Notes: generated by a model from the letters alone, not told the origin. Counted from the stretch's first letter, positions 24,897 through 34,130 are shown. The stretch is DNA of 64,000 nucleotides from Azorhizobium oxalatiphilum (GCF_014635325.1 NZ_BMCT01000001.1:248001-312000), one strand, 5' to 3'. Made by a program: numbers and translations.

Positions 24897-25948
24897 GGGA
24901 TGCTCTTCCGGTAAACCCGTCCGAGGACGGCGGCTGCGCGGGTGGCGGTGTCCGCCCAGGTGGGCAGTGTGTGTCCGACCCCATAGGCAACCTCAGCCAG
25001 TTCGCGCCGGGCCTCCGGCCGGGCGAGCAGGGTGCGCAGGGCGTCGGTGAGGGCTGCCGTGTCGCCCGGAGGGATCTTGAGGGCGGCCCCGTCCGGCACG
25101 GTGTCGCCGGCGGCCCCGCCGGTGGTGCAGATCATGGGCAGGCCCCGCCGCAGCGCATCCGCCAGCACCATGCCGTATCCCTCGTAAAGGGAGGGATGCA
25201 CGAACAGATCGCAGGCCGCATAGGCGGCGTCGAGCGCCGCCACCGGCACAGCCCCCTTAAGCGCGATGCGATCCTCAAGCCCATGGTGGGCGATGCGGGC
25301 GCGCACGTCCTCGACCGTGCCGGGGGCGAAGGTGAGGCTGCCGATGATGGAAAGGTGCCACGGCAAATGCTTCACCTGCGCCAGCGCATCCACGAGGCCG
25401 GCGTAATTCTTGCGCGGGATGACCGAGCCGATGGCGAGAAGCCGGGGCGGATCGCCCACTGCCGCTGCCCGCGGGGCCGGCGCCACGCCGGGTTCGGCGA
25501 TGGCGAGCCGGTCTTCCGGCACGCCGTAATGGGCCACGAGATCGCGGCCGGTGGCGGCGCTGGTGGCGATGACGCCGTCGCAGGCCGCCAGCGCTGCCCG
25601 CTCGCTTTCGGCAAAGGCCCGGCTCTGTTCCACCGTCAGACCCGCCTCGCGGGCGAGGGGGTGGTGGATCAGCGCGACGATGGGCCGGCCGGCGGCGCGT
25701 AGCACGGTGGTGGGCAGGGCACCGAGCGCGAGCCCATCGATGAACAGGACGGCATCGGGCGGGGTCTGCGACAGCAGGCGTGCGGCCTCCTCCACATCGG
25801 CGGGCTCGGGGAAGGGGAAGGCCTCGGGCAGCGACAGCGGCGTGATGGCCACGCCCTGCGTGGGCAGGGCTTCCAGCAGCATGCGATCGTAGACATAGCC
25901 GCCCGTGGGGGCGTCGATGGCGCCGGGAAAGACGAGGACAGCCTTCAT
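24893..25948 (-). CDS. Glycosyltransferase family 4 protein
   Basis: 351 aa, GT-B fold. The N-terminal half has GAIDAPTGGYVYDRMLLEAL (acceptor side). The C-terminal half has LLAIGSVIPRKNYAGLVDAL, VHPSLYEGYGMVLADALRRG and PMICTTGGAAGDTV, the nucleotide-sugar site of GT4. It transfers a sugar from an activated donor to an unknown acceptor. It overlaps the PTPS-like gene and the methyltransferase gene by 4 bases each, so the proteins are probably made in fixed ratio. Not obviously part of a polysaccharide locus, since no polymerase or flippase lies near. Confidence 0.88.
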   Translation of the reverse strand: MKAVLVFPGAIDAPTGGYVYDRMLLEALPTQGVAITPLSLPEAFPFPEPADVEEAARLLSQTPPDAVLFIDGLALGALPTTVLRAAGRPIVALIHHPLAREAGLTVEQSRAFAESERAALAACDGVIATSAATGRDLVAHYGVPEDRLAIAEPGVAPAPRAAAVGDPPRLLAIGSVIPRKNYAGLVDALAQVKHLPWHLSIIGSLTFAPGTVEDVRARIAHHGLEDRIALKGAVPVAALDAAYAACDLFVHPSLYEGYGMVLADALRRGLPMICTTGGAAGDTVPDGAALKIPPGDTAALTDALRTLLARPEARRELAEVAYGVGHTLPTWADTATRAAAVLGRVYRKSIP

Positions 25949-26376
25949 GCCCCGATCGGCCCCTCGAACCAGGCGCGGGCGGCGTGGGATTCATGCAGCG
26001 TCACGCGCAGGCGACAGAGCGTATCCCCGCCCGCCCCGAGGGTGCCGGCGCGGGCGGCATCCGCCATGGCATCGAAGATGTGGCGGGCGAGGACTTCGGT
26101 GGTGCTGTTGCGGCCGACAAAGGCGGGCACCTCGTCGAGATTCCGGTAGTTGAGGGGGCTGAGCACGGCTTTGAGCGCCTCGGTCGCCCGGCCGATATCC
26201 ACCACCACGCCCTCTGGGGTGAGCTGTTCGCTCATGAAGGCCACATCCACCACGAAGGTCGCGCCATGCAGCGCCTGCGCGGGACCGAACAGATCGCCCT
26301 TGAAGCTGTGGGCGATCATGATGTGGTCGCGGACTTCAACCGCGTAGAGGGATCCGCTGGACGGTGAGGGGGGCAA
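25945..26376 (-). CDS. 6-pyruvoyl-tetrahydropterin synthase/QueD-like protein with altered active site
   Basis: 143 aa, starting with TTG at 26376 behind AGGAGACCCGCC; no ATG fits. The chain matches the PTPS fold in length and order: IMIAHSFKGDLFG supplies the first zinc histidine, ALHGATFVVDVAF is the place of the usual CxxxHGHxY motif, GVVVDIGRATEALKAVL, then LNYRNLDEVPAF, NSTTEVLARHIFD and RLRVTLHESHAARAWFEG. The catalytic Cys and the second His of HGH are absent (HGA instead). It is therefore unlikely to do standard QueD chemistry. It is translated with the MDR gene 28 bp upstream. Confidence 0.8.
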   Translation of the reverse strand: MPPSPSSGSLYAVEVRDHIMIAHSFKGDLFGPAQALHGATFVVDVAFMSEQLTPEGVVVDIGRATEALKAVLSPLNYRNLDEVPAFVGRNSTTEVLARHIFDAMADAARAGTLGAGGDTLCRLRVTLHESHAARAWFEGPIGA

Positions 26377-26404
26377 GGCGGGTCTCCTGTGACGAAGGGT
26401 AAGC

Positions 26405-27415
26405 TCAGGGATAGCGCACCACGGTGGCGACGCCATGCGGCGCGTCGCCCAGAATGCGCTCCAGCGCTCCCGGCAGGTCGGCGAAGGCCACCTCCTCGGT
26501 GATGAGCGCGTCGAGACGGGGATCGGCCAGTAGGTCGAGCGCCTTGGCAAGCCGGCGGCGCGGCGACCAGCGCGGCGCGCGGCCGGGCGGAACGGCGCCC
26601 ACCTGGGAGGAAACGAGGCGCAGCCGCCGGGCGTGGAAGCTGCCGCCCAGCGACAGGGTGACGTCCCGGTCGCCATACCAACTGACTTCCACCAAGGTCG
26701 CCTCGCTGCCGCAGCAGGCGATCGCCGCATTCAGCCCCTCGGAGCAAGCGCTGGTGTGGAACACCACGTCCGCCTCGCCCAGAGCCTGCGTATTCTGCGC
26801 GAAGCGGGCGCCGAACCCGTGCACCAGCTTGGCCCGGCCATGGTCGGGATCCACGGCTGTCACCTCGGCGCCGGGCAGGCGGGCGGCAAGGAAAGTGATG
26901 AGCAGGCCGATAAGGCCCGCTCCCACCACAACGATACGATCCCCTGCACCGGCACCGCTGTCCCACAGAGCGTTGAGGGCGGTTTCCATATTGGCGGCGA
27001 GCGTCGCACGCCGGGCGGGCACGCCGTCGGGGACCACGAGCACGTCGTCCCGTTTCACCACGAAGCGGTCCTGATGGGGGTGCAGCACGAAAACGTGACG
27101 GCCGAGAAAGCGCGGGCTTCCTGCCTCCACCCGGCCGACGGTGCAATAGCCATACTTCACCGGGAAGGGGAACTCGCCACCTTGCATGGGTGCACGCATC
27201 TGCGCGCCCTGGTCTGCACTGATGCGGCCGGAGAAGACCAGGCGCTCCGTGCCCCGGCTGAGGGCGCTCCATTCGGTGGCCACCAGCAGTTCGTCGGAGG
27301 CGAGGTCGGGAAGAGGCTCTCGTCGCAAATCCGCCCGCCGTGGCTCCACGTACCAGAGGGCACTTGCCGAGGCATGCGTGTCGGCCGAGCGATCGGGGGC
27401 GATTTGTGCTTTCAT
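26405..27415 (-). CDS. Medium-chain dehydrogenase/reductase (zinc-binding dehydrogenase-like)
   Basis: 336 aa from ATG 27415 (MKAQIAPD), GGAAGATGCGG ahead. GroES-like N-terminal domain: LLVATEWSALSRGTERLVFS, then PVKYGYCTVGRVEAG. Rossmann part: GDRIVVVGAGLIGLLITFLA and AVDPDHGRAKLVHGFGA. The catalytic zinc Cys expected near residue 45 is replaced by Ser/Gly in this stretch, so a zinc-free or unusual reductase is likely, of the type also seen in BchC-like proteins. It opens the MDR-PTPS-GT4-methyltransferase operon. The substrate is unknown. Confidence 0.8.
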   Translation of the reverse strand: MKAQIAPDRSADTHASASALWYVEPRRADLRREPLPDLASDELLVATEWSALSRGTERLVFSGRISADQGAQMRAPMQGGEFPFPVKYGYCTVGRVEAGSPRFLGRHVFVLHPHQDRFVVKRDDVLVVPDGVPARRATLAANMETALNALWDSGAGAGDRIVVVGAGLIGLLITFLAARLPGAEVTAVDPDHGRAKLVHGFGARFAQNTQALGEADVVFHTSACSEGLNAAIACCGSEATLVEVSWYGDRDVTLSLGGSFHARRLRLVSSQVGAVPPGRAPRWSPRRRLAKALDLLADPRLDALITEEVAFADLPGALERILGDAPHGVATVVRYP

Positions 27416-27571
27416 CACCGCATCTTCCCCAGAAGTTCGCGTCACGCCTCAAGATCCCCCGATTGCCCCGCCAGGGAGGTTCGATGCCACTGACGCCCAC
27501 GACCCGGATTTTTGGTGCCGTTCAGGGTGCCCACCGTCCCAACTCTCTCTTTTTACGTCAAGAAATCGAAA

Positions 27572-29353
27572 ATGGTTGAACACGATCTCGTCGTTTTACC
27601 ACGGACGCGTTCGCTCACCGGCCGCCGGCTGCTGGTTCTGGCGCTGAATGTCGCGAGCTTTGTGGGCATCGCGCTCATGGCGGGCCATCTCGCTGCGGCG
27701 GCGGGCTGGCGGATCGTGGACATGGTGCTGTTCCTGTGCGTGCTCATGGCAACGCCGTGGGTGCTGATTGGTTTCTGGAATGCCGTGATCGGTCTTCTGC
27801 TGGCGCACGGTCTGCGAAATGGGCTGGAGCAGGCGGCCCCCTTCCTGAGGGGTGGTCGCGAAGAGAAGCACCTTGTCGGGCGCACCGCCATCCTGATGAC
27901 GCTGCGCAACGAGGATCCTGCGCGGGCGGTGGCGCGGCTGAAGGCGGTGAAGGCGGATCTCGACGCCACGGCTTATGGCCATGGCTTTGATTATTTCCTG
28001 CTCAGCGACACCGCGCGGGACGACATCGCCGCCGCCGAGGAGGCGGAAGTGGCGCGCTGGTGCGGTGAGGAGCCGGGCCGGCGCATCCATTATCGGCGCC
28101 GCGAGAACAACGAGGGCTTCAAGGCCGGCAACATCCGGGACTTTTGTACGCGTTGGGGCGCGTCATACGACTATATGCTGCCGCTCGACGCCGACAGCGT
28201 GATGGGCGCGTCCGCCATCCTCTTCCTCGTGCGCATCCTCGATGCCCATCCGCGCATCGGCATCCTGCAAAGCCTCGTGGTGGGCATGCCGAGCGTCAGC
28301 GCCTTCGCGCGCATCTTCCAGTTCGGCATGCGGCACGGCATGCGCTGCTACACGCTGGGCGCCACATGGTGGACGGGCGATTGCGGCCCCTTCTGGGGCC
28401 ACAATGCGCTGGTGCGGATCAGGCCCTTTTACGAGCACTGCCATCTGCCGATCCTGCCGGGCACCCCGCCGCTGGGGGGACCGATCCTCTCGCACGATCA
28501 GGTGGAGGCGGTGCTGATGCGCCGGGCCGGCTACGAGGTGCGCGTGGTGCCGGTGGAGGGCGAGAGCTACGAGGAGAACCCGCCCACCATCGCCGAATTC
28601 GTCGCCCGTGACCTGCGCTGGTGTCTCGGCAACATGCAGTATCTGCGGCTGCAGGGACTGCCGGGCCTGAAGCCCATCAGCCGTTTTCAGCTTCTTTGGG
28701 CAGTGCTGATGTTCGCCGGTGTACCGGCGGTGCCGCTGGCGCTGGCGCTGCTGCCGTTTGCGGCCACAGGGCTGTCGCCCGAGGCGGCACAGGCGCTGGG
28801 GTCGGGGCTGGCCTGGCTCTATGTGGGCCTGCTGCTGCTCGGCCAGTTTCCCAAGCTCGCCGGCCTTGCCGACGTGGCGCTGACGCCGGGGGGCATGGCC
28901 CGCTATGGCGGGGCGCTACGCTTCCTCGGCTCGGCCGCGCTGGAGATGGTCTTTTCCCTGCTGCTGGGCGCCATCACCGCGCTCGCCACAACCCGTTTCC
29001 TGCTCGGCCTCGCATTCGGGCGGGCAAAGGCGGGCTGGAACGGGCAGGTGCGCGATGCCCATGCCTTGTCGCTCGCTGCCGCATGGCAGGGGCTCTGGGT
29101 GCAGACGGTGTTCGGCGTTCTGGTCGGGCTCGGGCTGGCGCTGACGGCGCCTGTTCTTCTCCTCTGGACCCTGCCGCTGCTGGCCGGCTGCTGGCTGGCG
29201 GTGCCCTTCGCCGTCTTGAGTGCCGCCCCGCGCGTGGGTGCGTTTTTGTCCGCGCGCGGCATCTGCGCCATTCCTGAAGAGCAAGTGCTGCCTGCCATCC
29301 TTCGACGGGTGGCCGGAGCCGAAGCGGATGCGCAGCTGGGGCGGGTCGCCTGA
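27572..29353 (+). CDS. opgH: Glucan biosynthesis glucosyltransferase H (OpgH/MdoH-like)
   Basis: 593 aa from ATG 27572; the ribosome site is poor and GTG 27512 is another choice. Family 2 glycosyltransferase inside a membrane protein: two N-terminal helices, a cytoplasmic catalytic domain with YMLPLDADSVMGA (DxD), SHDQVEAVLMRRAGYEVRVV and RDLRWCLGNMQYLRL (the Q/R-x-x-R-W-like motif), then four or more C-terminal helices. OpgH makes the beta-1,2-glucan backbone of osmoregulated periplasmic glucans. It is shorter than enteric OpgH (about 850 aa) at both ends. No opgG lies next to it, which is unusual. Confidence 0.87.
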   Translation: MVEHDLVVLPRTRSLTGRRLLVLALNVASFVGIALMAGHLAAAAGWRIVDMVLFLCVLMATPWVLIGFWNAVIGLLLAHGLRNGLEQAAPFLRGGREEKHLVGRTAILMTLRNEDPARAVARLKAVKADLDATAYGHGFDYFLLSDTARDDIAAAEEAEVARWCGEEPGRRIHYRRRENNEGFKAGNIRDFCTRWGASYDYMLPLDADSVMGASAILFLVRILDAHPRIGILQSLVVGMPSVSAFARIFQFGMRHGMRCYTLGATWWTGDCGPFWGHNALVRIRPFYEHCHLPILPGTPPLGGPILSHDQVEAVLMRRAGYEVRVVPVEGESYEENPPTIAEFVARDLRWCLGNMQYLRLQGLPGLKPISRFQLLWAVLMFAGVPAVPLALALLPFAATGLSPEAAQALGSGLAWLYVGLLLLGQFPKLAGLADVALTPGGMARYGGALRFLGSAALEMVFSLLLGAITALATTRFLLGLAFGRAKAGWNGQVRDAHALSLAAAWQGLWVQTVFGVLVGLGLALTAPVLLLWTLPLLAGCWLAVPFAVLSAAPRVGAFLSARGICAIPEEQVLPAILRRVAGAEADAQLGRVA

Positions 29354-29361
29354 CACGAAAA

Positions 29362-29383
29362 CGGGCGGCCTCTCGGCCGCCCG
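29362..29383. terminator. Bidirectional terminator between opgH and the secreted repeat protein
   Basis: 9-bp stem (CGGGCGGCC / GGCCGCCCG) with loop TCTC, preceded by GAAAA and followed by CTCGTGTTT. It sits between convergent genes. Confidence 0.7.
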
Positions 29384-29406
29384 CTCGTGTTTGGGGTGAG
29401 GCTCGC

Positions 29407-31908
29407 TCAGCGGCGGAAACCACCGTGGAAGCCACCTCCAAAGCCGCCGCCCCCCCGGAAGCCGCCACCCCCGTAGCCGCCCCCGCCGAAGCGATCGCCG
29501 CCCCATTCGCGGGCCTGCCGCTCGCCGTCGAGCCCCCGCATATCGGCGGAGCGATCCACGGGCTGCCAGCCGCCTGAAGTGTGTTGGCTCCAGCCGGAGG
29601 CGTTGTGCTGGTAGACGTTGCCGTCGTGGCCCGCATAGACATTGCCGTTGTTCCAGGCGACCGAATTGCCGGTGCGCTGGTTGGTGGCGACGCCCTTGCT
29701 GTCCACATTCACCTGCCCGTCCACGCGGGTCGCGGTGGTCTGCGAGGCATGTGCCGTACCGGTGGAGGCATTGTAGCCGGCGGACTGGCGGCCCGCCGCC
29801 GCATTGCCCGTATAGGCATTGCCCACCGCACCGGCTCGCGCCGCCTCGGTGGAGCCGGTGGCGGCATTGTGGGTCACGCCCTCGCGGCCGGCCGCATAGT
29901 TGCCGGTATAGGCATTGCCCTCGACGCCCGCGCGGCCCGCGCCCGATTGTCCGGTGTAGGGATTGTGGTAGCTGCCCTCGCGCCCGGCGGCGTAGTTGCC
30001 GGTGTAAGGGTTGAACGCAGCGGCGGAACGGCCCTGGAATTCGGTGCCGCGGGCCGTGGTGCCCACGGCGGCCCGGCTGCCCCATTGCGTGCCATAGGGC
30101 GTGACGCCCCACGAGCGCCCCACCACTGCGCTGCCGCCCCAGCGGCCATAGACGTTGGCGGCATTCACATTCACATAGCCCCAGTGGCCGCCCCACGGGC
30201 CGGCGCCCCAATAGGGGCCCCAATAGGGGGTGACTGCCGCGCCCCAGGCCCAGCCGGCAGCAAAGCCGAAGCCGAAGCCCACTGCCGCGCCCATGGAGAA
30301 GCCGGCGCCATAACCATAGGTGGCCGGGCAGGCGTACCAGGTGCTGCCCACATAGCCGTTGCAATAATAGCCGGTGCCATAGACCACCGTGCCGCCGGGC
30401 TGCACCACCACGCCCATGTAGCCGGGCGTGTAGCCCATCACGACGGTTTCGGGCTGCACCGAATAGATGCGCACGTAGGTGACGTAGGAAATCGGCGAGG
30501 TGATCGGGATGGTGTAGATCACCTCCGGCACGAAGGTGGCCACCCGCCACGGGCCGGACGGCTTGGCGGCGGTGAACCACACGCCGCCGGACACCATGTA
30601 GTAGGTGTTGCGATCCACCTGGATCACCGGCTGGGGCGTGTTGACCGCGTAGCTGAGCGCGGTTCCGGCGATGGCGACGAACTTCGGCTCGCCATCATAG
30701 CTCACCTTGGCGGTGGTGGAGCGCTTCACTTCCGCCGTCTGCGGGATGGTGGCGGCGATGGCCGCCTCCTTGGCCTGCGGCGTGCCCGCCACCGAGATCA
30801 GCACGTTCCCCTTGGGATCGTTGGGGGAGATTTTGGCGAAATCGGCCGGCAAGGCGTCATTGGCCACATAGCTCCAACTGCCGTCGAGGCTGGCGGAGGA
30901 GAACCAGCGGCCGGAGATCAGCACGTAATAGGTGTTGGAATTGGGATCCATGAACACCGCATGGTCGGCATTGTTCATGGACAGCAGGGACGTGCCGGCC
31001 ACGGGCAGCATCTCGGGCTGGCCGTTGGTCTGGATGAGTTCTGTAGGCTCGGTGGCGACCTGGATCGCCGGGGGCGGGGTGATGGCCTTGCCGTCCTGTC
31101 CCAGCAGCGGATCGGCCTTCGCGGTCTTGGTGGCTGCGGCTGCGGCCGCCTTCACATCCGCCGGCAACTGGGGCGTCACCACCCACGGGCCGGCGAGGTT
31201 CGGGGACTCGTACCACGTGCCCGCCGCCTGCAGATGATAGGTGCCTGCATCATCCTTCAGGAGCAGCGGGCGGGTGTTGATCACCCGCTGGAAGGTGCGC
31301 GCGCCATCCACCGGGCGCAGCACCGGCTGGCCGGCCACCGGCACCAGAGTGGTGAGCGTATTGACGAAGACGATCTTCGGCGGCTCGTTCTGCACCGGCT
31401 GGGTGCGCAACTCGGCGATCTTCTTGTTGACCGCATAGCTCGCCTGCAACTGCACCAGCGCGACGGTGATGCCGCCCTTGGGCAGGCGTGCTTCCAGCGC
31501 CTTGCGCACGGTGGAGGCCTGCTGGGGCGCGGTCGCCACATCCACCGTATCGATAGCGATGGTGTCGAGGTGGACGAGGCCGGCGGTCTTGTCGACGGTG
31601 GCGCGGGCGGTGAAGTGGGCATAGCCATAGACGGGCGCGCCGTCCTTGGGGCCGATGGCCAGCGCCGCGCGGCCGCCGATCAGGTCGCCGTCCCAGCTTT
31701 CGATCTGCGGCTGGTACAGCTGGAGGCGATTGTCGCCCACATCGAAATTGCGCGGCCAGGACAGAGCCTGTGTGGCCGCCTGTGCGTTGGCATTGGCGCC
31801 GGCCTGCGGCTGCGGCGCGGCCTGCTGCGCCCATACCGGGCTGGTGCTCATGAGCAGCGCCGCCGCAAGGCTGAGCGCGAGTGCTTTCTTCCCCGTATCG
31901 GTCGGCAT
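29407..31908 (-). CDS. Large secreted repeat protein of unknown function (carbohydrate-binding V/XII-like annotation group)
   Basis: 833 aa from ATG 31908 (AAGGAGCCGG site; a start at 31956 is less likely). A signal peptide ends at about VWA-QQ (residue 27). The first 450 residues are a soluble domain with repeated YxxxxGxWFxxxxxxGPW-like segments (TYHLQAAGTWYESPNLAGPW; YYVLISGRWFSSASLDGSW; YYMVSGGVWFTAAKPSGPW). A Gly/Tyr/Trp-rich central region follows, then five to six tandem 16-residue repeats with the pattern N-x-x-TG-x-x-A-x-R-x-G, and a Gly-rich C-terminus. No catalytic motif is recognised. It is likely a periplasmic or surface protein. Confidence 0.72.
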   Translation of the reverse strand: MPTDTGKKALALSLAAALLMSTSPVWAQQAAPQPQAGANANAQAATQALSWPRNFDVGDNRLQLYQPQIESWDGDLIGGRAALAIGPKDGAPVYGYAHFTARATVDKTAGLVHLDTIAIDTVDVATAPQQASTVRKALEARLPKGGITVALVQLQASYAVNKKIAELRTQPVQNEPPKIVFVNTLTTLVPVAGQPVLRPVDGARTFQRVINTRPLLLKDDAGTYHLQAAGTWYESPNLAGPWVVTPQLPADVKAAAAAATKTAKADPLLGQDGKAITPPPAIQVATEPTELIQTNGQPEMLPVAGTSLLSMNNADHAVFMDPNSNTYYVLISGRWFSSASLDGSWSYVANDALPADFAKISPNDPKGNVLISVAGTPQAKEAAIAATIPQTAEVKRSTTAKVSYDGEPKFVAIAGTALSYAVNTPQPVIQVDRNTYYMVSGGVWFTAAKPSGPWRVATFVPEVIYTIPITSPISYVTYVRIYSVQPETVVMGYTPGYMGVVVQPGGTVVYGTGYYCNGYVGSTWYACPATYGYGAGFSMGAAVGFGFGFAAGWAWGAAVTPYWGPYWGAGPWGGHWGYVNVNAANVYGRWGGSAVVGRSWGVTPYGTQWGSRAAVGTTARGTEFQGRSAAAFNPYTGNYAAGREGSYHNPYTGQSGAGRAGVEGNAYTGNYAAGREGVTHNAATGSTEAARAGAVGNAYTGNAAAGRQSAGYNASTGTAHASQTTATRVDGQVNVDSKGVATNQRTGNSVAWNNGNVYAGHDGNVYQHNASGWSQHTSGGWQPVDRSADMRGLDGERQAREWGGDRFGGGGYGGGGFRGGGGFGGGFHGGFRR
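29725..30012 (-). repeat. 48-bp coding tandem repeat (16-aa units, about six copies)
   Basis: Within the secreted repeat protein, units of 16 residues (for example NPYTGNYAAGREGSYH, NPYTGQSGAGRAGVEG, NAYTGNYAAGREGVTH) follow one another without gaps. The last unit is degenerate. The first and third units are nearly identical. Confidence 0.8.
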
Positions 31909-32372
31909 GACAACCGGCTCCTTATGGCCCCCACATCTGGCCGCAAGGACTATCACGCTGACCTTTGTGCGTCAGCGGGGCCGAACATTTCCGGAAGGTG
32001 TCAAAACTGACCCTATTCCTTCGCGCCGCAAGGCATCGCCATGTGCTCCACCCGCGTCGGGGTGGCATGCTGCCTTGTCTTTTCCTGTGCGGGACAAAAC
32101 GCCAGCGCTGTTACATTCTGCAATACATGACGGGCGCGTGAAGAGACGCCTCGGCGGAACGGGTGTCTTCCTCGGCGGATCGTCTGGCCCATGTCGGCTG
32201 GCGAGGAGGCAAGGCCAAGGCTCGGCTCGGAGCCGGCACTGGGGCGCGCGGCCTTGCGTCCCCATCGGGCATGCCCTGCACCCGTGCGCCTTGCCTCGCG
32301 CGCGGTTCGCGGCTAAGCCGCCCGCTTGGATTTAGCGGGCGCGACCCGCCAATGACGGGCGCGAGGATCAAG
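31909..32372. other. Divergent intergenic region between the secreted protein and purM
   Basis: 464 bp, no credible gene on either strand. No purine riboswitch or PurR-like box is recognised, and no EcfG-type promoter is present. The last 50 bp before purM can form a GC-rich hairpin (GCGGGCGCGACCCGC). Confidence 0.5.
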
Positions 32373-33443
32373 ATGGCTCAGGACGGTCTCAATTATCGCG
32401 ACGCGGGCGTCGACATCGACGCCGGCAACCGGCTGGTCAACATGATCAAGCCGCTGGTGAAGGCCACCGCCCGCCCCGGTGCCGACGCGGACATCGGCGG
32501 CTTCGGCGGCCTGTTCGACCTGAAACGCGCCGGCTTCACCGATCCGCTGCTGGTGGCCGCCACCGACGGCGTCGGAACCAAGCTGAAGATCGCTATCGAG
32601 ACCAACCAGCACGGCACCATCGGCATTGATCTCGTGGCGATGTGCGTCAACGACCTGATCGTGCAGGGCGCAGAGCCGCTGTTCTTCCTCGACTATTTCG
32701 CCACCGGCCGCCTCGCCCCCGACGTGGGCGCGCAGATCGTCGCGGGTGTCGCGAAGGGCTGCAAGGACTCGGGCTGCGCGCTCATCGGCGGCGAGACCGC
32801 CGAAATGCCGGGCATGTATGGCGACGGCGACTACGACCTCGCCGGCTTCTCCGTCGGCGCGGTGGAGCGCGACCAGTTGTTGCCGCGCCCCGATGTGGCG
32901 GCGGGCGACGTGATCCTCGGCCTGTCGTCCTCGGGCGTGCATTCCAATGGCTATTCTCTGGTGCGCCGCATCGTCGAGCGCTCGGGCCTTGCCTGGGATG
33001 CGCCCGCGCCCTTCGCCACCGACCGCACCCTCGGCGCGGCGCTGCTGGAGCCGACCCGCCTCTATGTGAAGAGCGTGCTGAAGGTGCTGCGCGACACCGG
33101 TGCCATCAAGGCGCTGGCCCACATCACCGGCGGCGGCATCACCGAGAACCTGCCGCGCGTGCTGCCTGAGGGGACGCTCGCCCGGGTGGATCTGAACAAT
33201 CTCATCGTGCCGCCGGTCTTCCGCTGGCTCGCCGCCACCGGCAATGTGGCGCCCGAAGAGATGCTGCGCGCCTTCAACTGCGGCATCGGCATGGCCGTGG
33301 TCGTGGCTGCACCCGACGCGGAGAAGGTGGCGGACGCCTTCGCCGATGCGGGCGAGACCGTGACCCATCTGGGCGTGATCGAGCCGGGCGAGGGCGCGGC
33401 TCACGTCACCTATGACGGCCAGCTTGCCCTGGGTGTCGCATGA
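32373..33443 (+). CDS. purM: Phosphoribosylformylglycinamidine cyclo-ligase (AIR synthetase)
   Basis: 356 aa from ATG 32373 (GAGGATCAAG site; ATG 32352 is an alternative). [20 protein letters not shown] is the usual PurM start. The ATP-binding and dimer motifs [44 protein letters not shown] and [16 protein letters not shown] are all intact. It catalyses step 5 of purine synthesis, FGAM plus ATP to AIR, in the cytosol. The stop overlaps the purN start by 4 bases (ATGA), the standard purMN arrangement. Confidence 0.97.
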   Translation: MAQDGLNYRDAGVDIDAGNRLVNMIKPLVKATARPGADADIGGFGGLFDLKRAGFTDPLLVAATDGVGTKLKIAIETNQHGTIGIDLVAMCVNDLIVQGAEPLFFLDYFATGRLAPDVGAQIVAGVAKGCKDSGCALIGGETAEMPGMYGDGDYDLAGFSVGAVERDQLLPRPDVAAGDVILGLSSSGVHSNGYSLVRRIVERSGLAWDAPAPFATDRTLGAALLEPTRLYVKSVLKVLRDTGAIKALAHITGGGITENLPRVLPEGTLARVDLNNLIVPPVFRWLAATGNVAPEEMLRAFNCGIGMAVVVAAPDAEKVADAFADAGETVTHLGVIEPGEGAAHVTYDGQLALGVA

Positions 33444-34093
33444 GCGGGCGCAAGCGCGTCGCCGTCCTCATCTCGGGGCGCGGCTCGAACATGGCGGCGC
33501 TGGTGAAGGCGGCGGAAACCCCCGACTTCCCGGCCGAGATCGCCCTTGTGCTCTCCAACCGTGCGGATGCGGCTGGCCTTGCCTTCGCGCAGGAGCACGG
33601 CATCGAGACGCTGGTGCTGAGCCATAAGGACTATGCCGACCGCATCGCCTTCGACGCGGCGCTGGACGCGCATCTGCGGATCGCGGGCATCGAGATCATC
33701 TGCCTTGCCGGCTTCATGCGTCTGCTGACGCCGTGGCTGGTGGAGCGCTGGCGCGACCGCATGATCAACGTGCATCCCTCGCTGCTGCCGAGCTTCAAGG
33801 GCCTCGACACCCACGCCCGCGCCATCGAGACCGGTGTGCGCTTCCATGGCTGCACGGTGCATTTCGTGCGTGCCGAGATGGACGCTGGGCCGATCATCCT
33901 GCAGGCGGCGGTGCCGGTGCAGGATGACGATACGCCGGACGTGCTCGCCGCCCGCGTGCTGGAGCAGGAGCATGTGATCTATCCGCAGGGTCTCGGCCTT
34001 CTGGCCGCCGGCCGCCTCGCGGTGGAGCAGGAGCGTGTGTTCGTGGACGGCGCGACGCCGTTGCGCGAGGTGATGATCGCGCCGCAGGTTTGA
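33440..34093 (+). CDS. purN: Phosphoribosylglycinamide formyltransferase
   Basis: 217 aa. [19 protein letters not shown] binds the GAR phosphate; [20 protein letters not shown] and [18 protein letters not shown] hold the catalytic Asn/His (NVHPSLLP). The [20 protein letters not shown] stretch contains the catalytic Asp. It transfers a formyl group from 10-formyl-tetrahydrofolate to GAR in purine synthesis. Translationally coupled to purM and followed by a clear terminator. Confidence 0.97.
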   Translation: MSGRKRVAVLISGRGSNMAALVKAAETPDFPAEIALVLSNRADAAGLAFAQEHGIETLVLSHKDYADRIAFDAALDAHLRIAGIEIICLAGFMRLLTPWLVERWRDRMINVHPSLLPSFKGLDTHARAIETGVRFHGCTVHFVRAEMDAGPIILQAAVPVQDDDTPDVLAARVLEQEHVIYPQGLGLLAAGRLAVEQERVFVDGATPLREVMIAPQV

Positions 34094-34102
34094 GCCTGCT
34101 GC

Positions 34103-34130
34103 CGCCCGGCCACAGCCGGGCGGGTCTTTT
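34103..34130 (+). terminator. Rho-independent terminator of purMN
   Basis: 8-bp stem (CGCCCGGC / GCCGGGCG) with loop CACA, followed by GGTCTTTT. Confidence 0.8.

Noticed and set aside
29581-32010. Roughly 800-codon open frame antisense to the secreted repeat protein
   Set aside because: It mirrors the repeat codons of the real gene and has no ribosome site or signal peptide.
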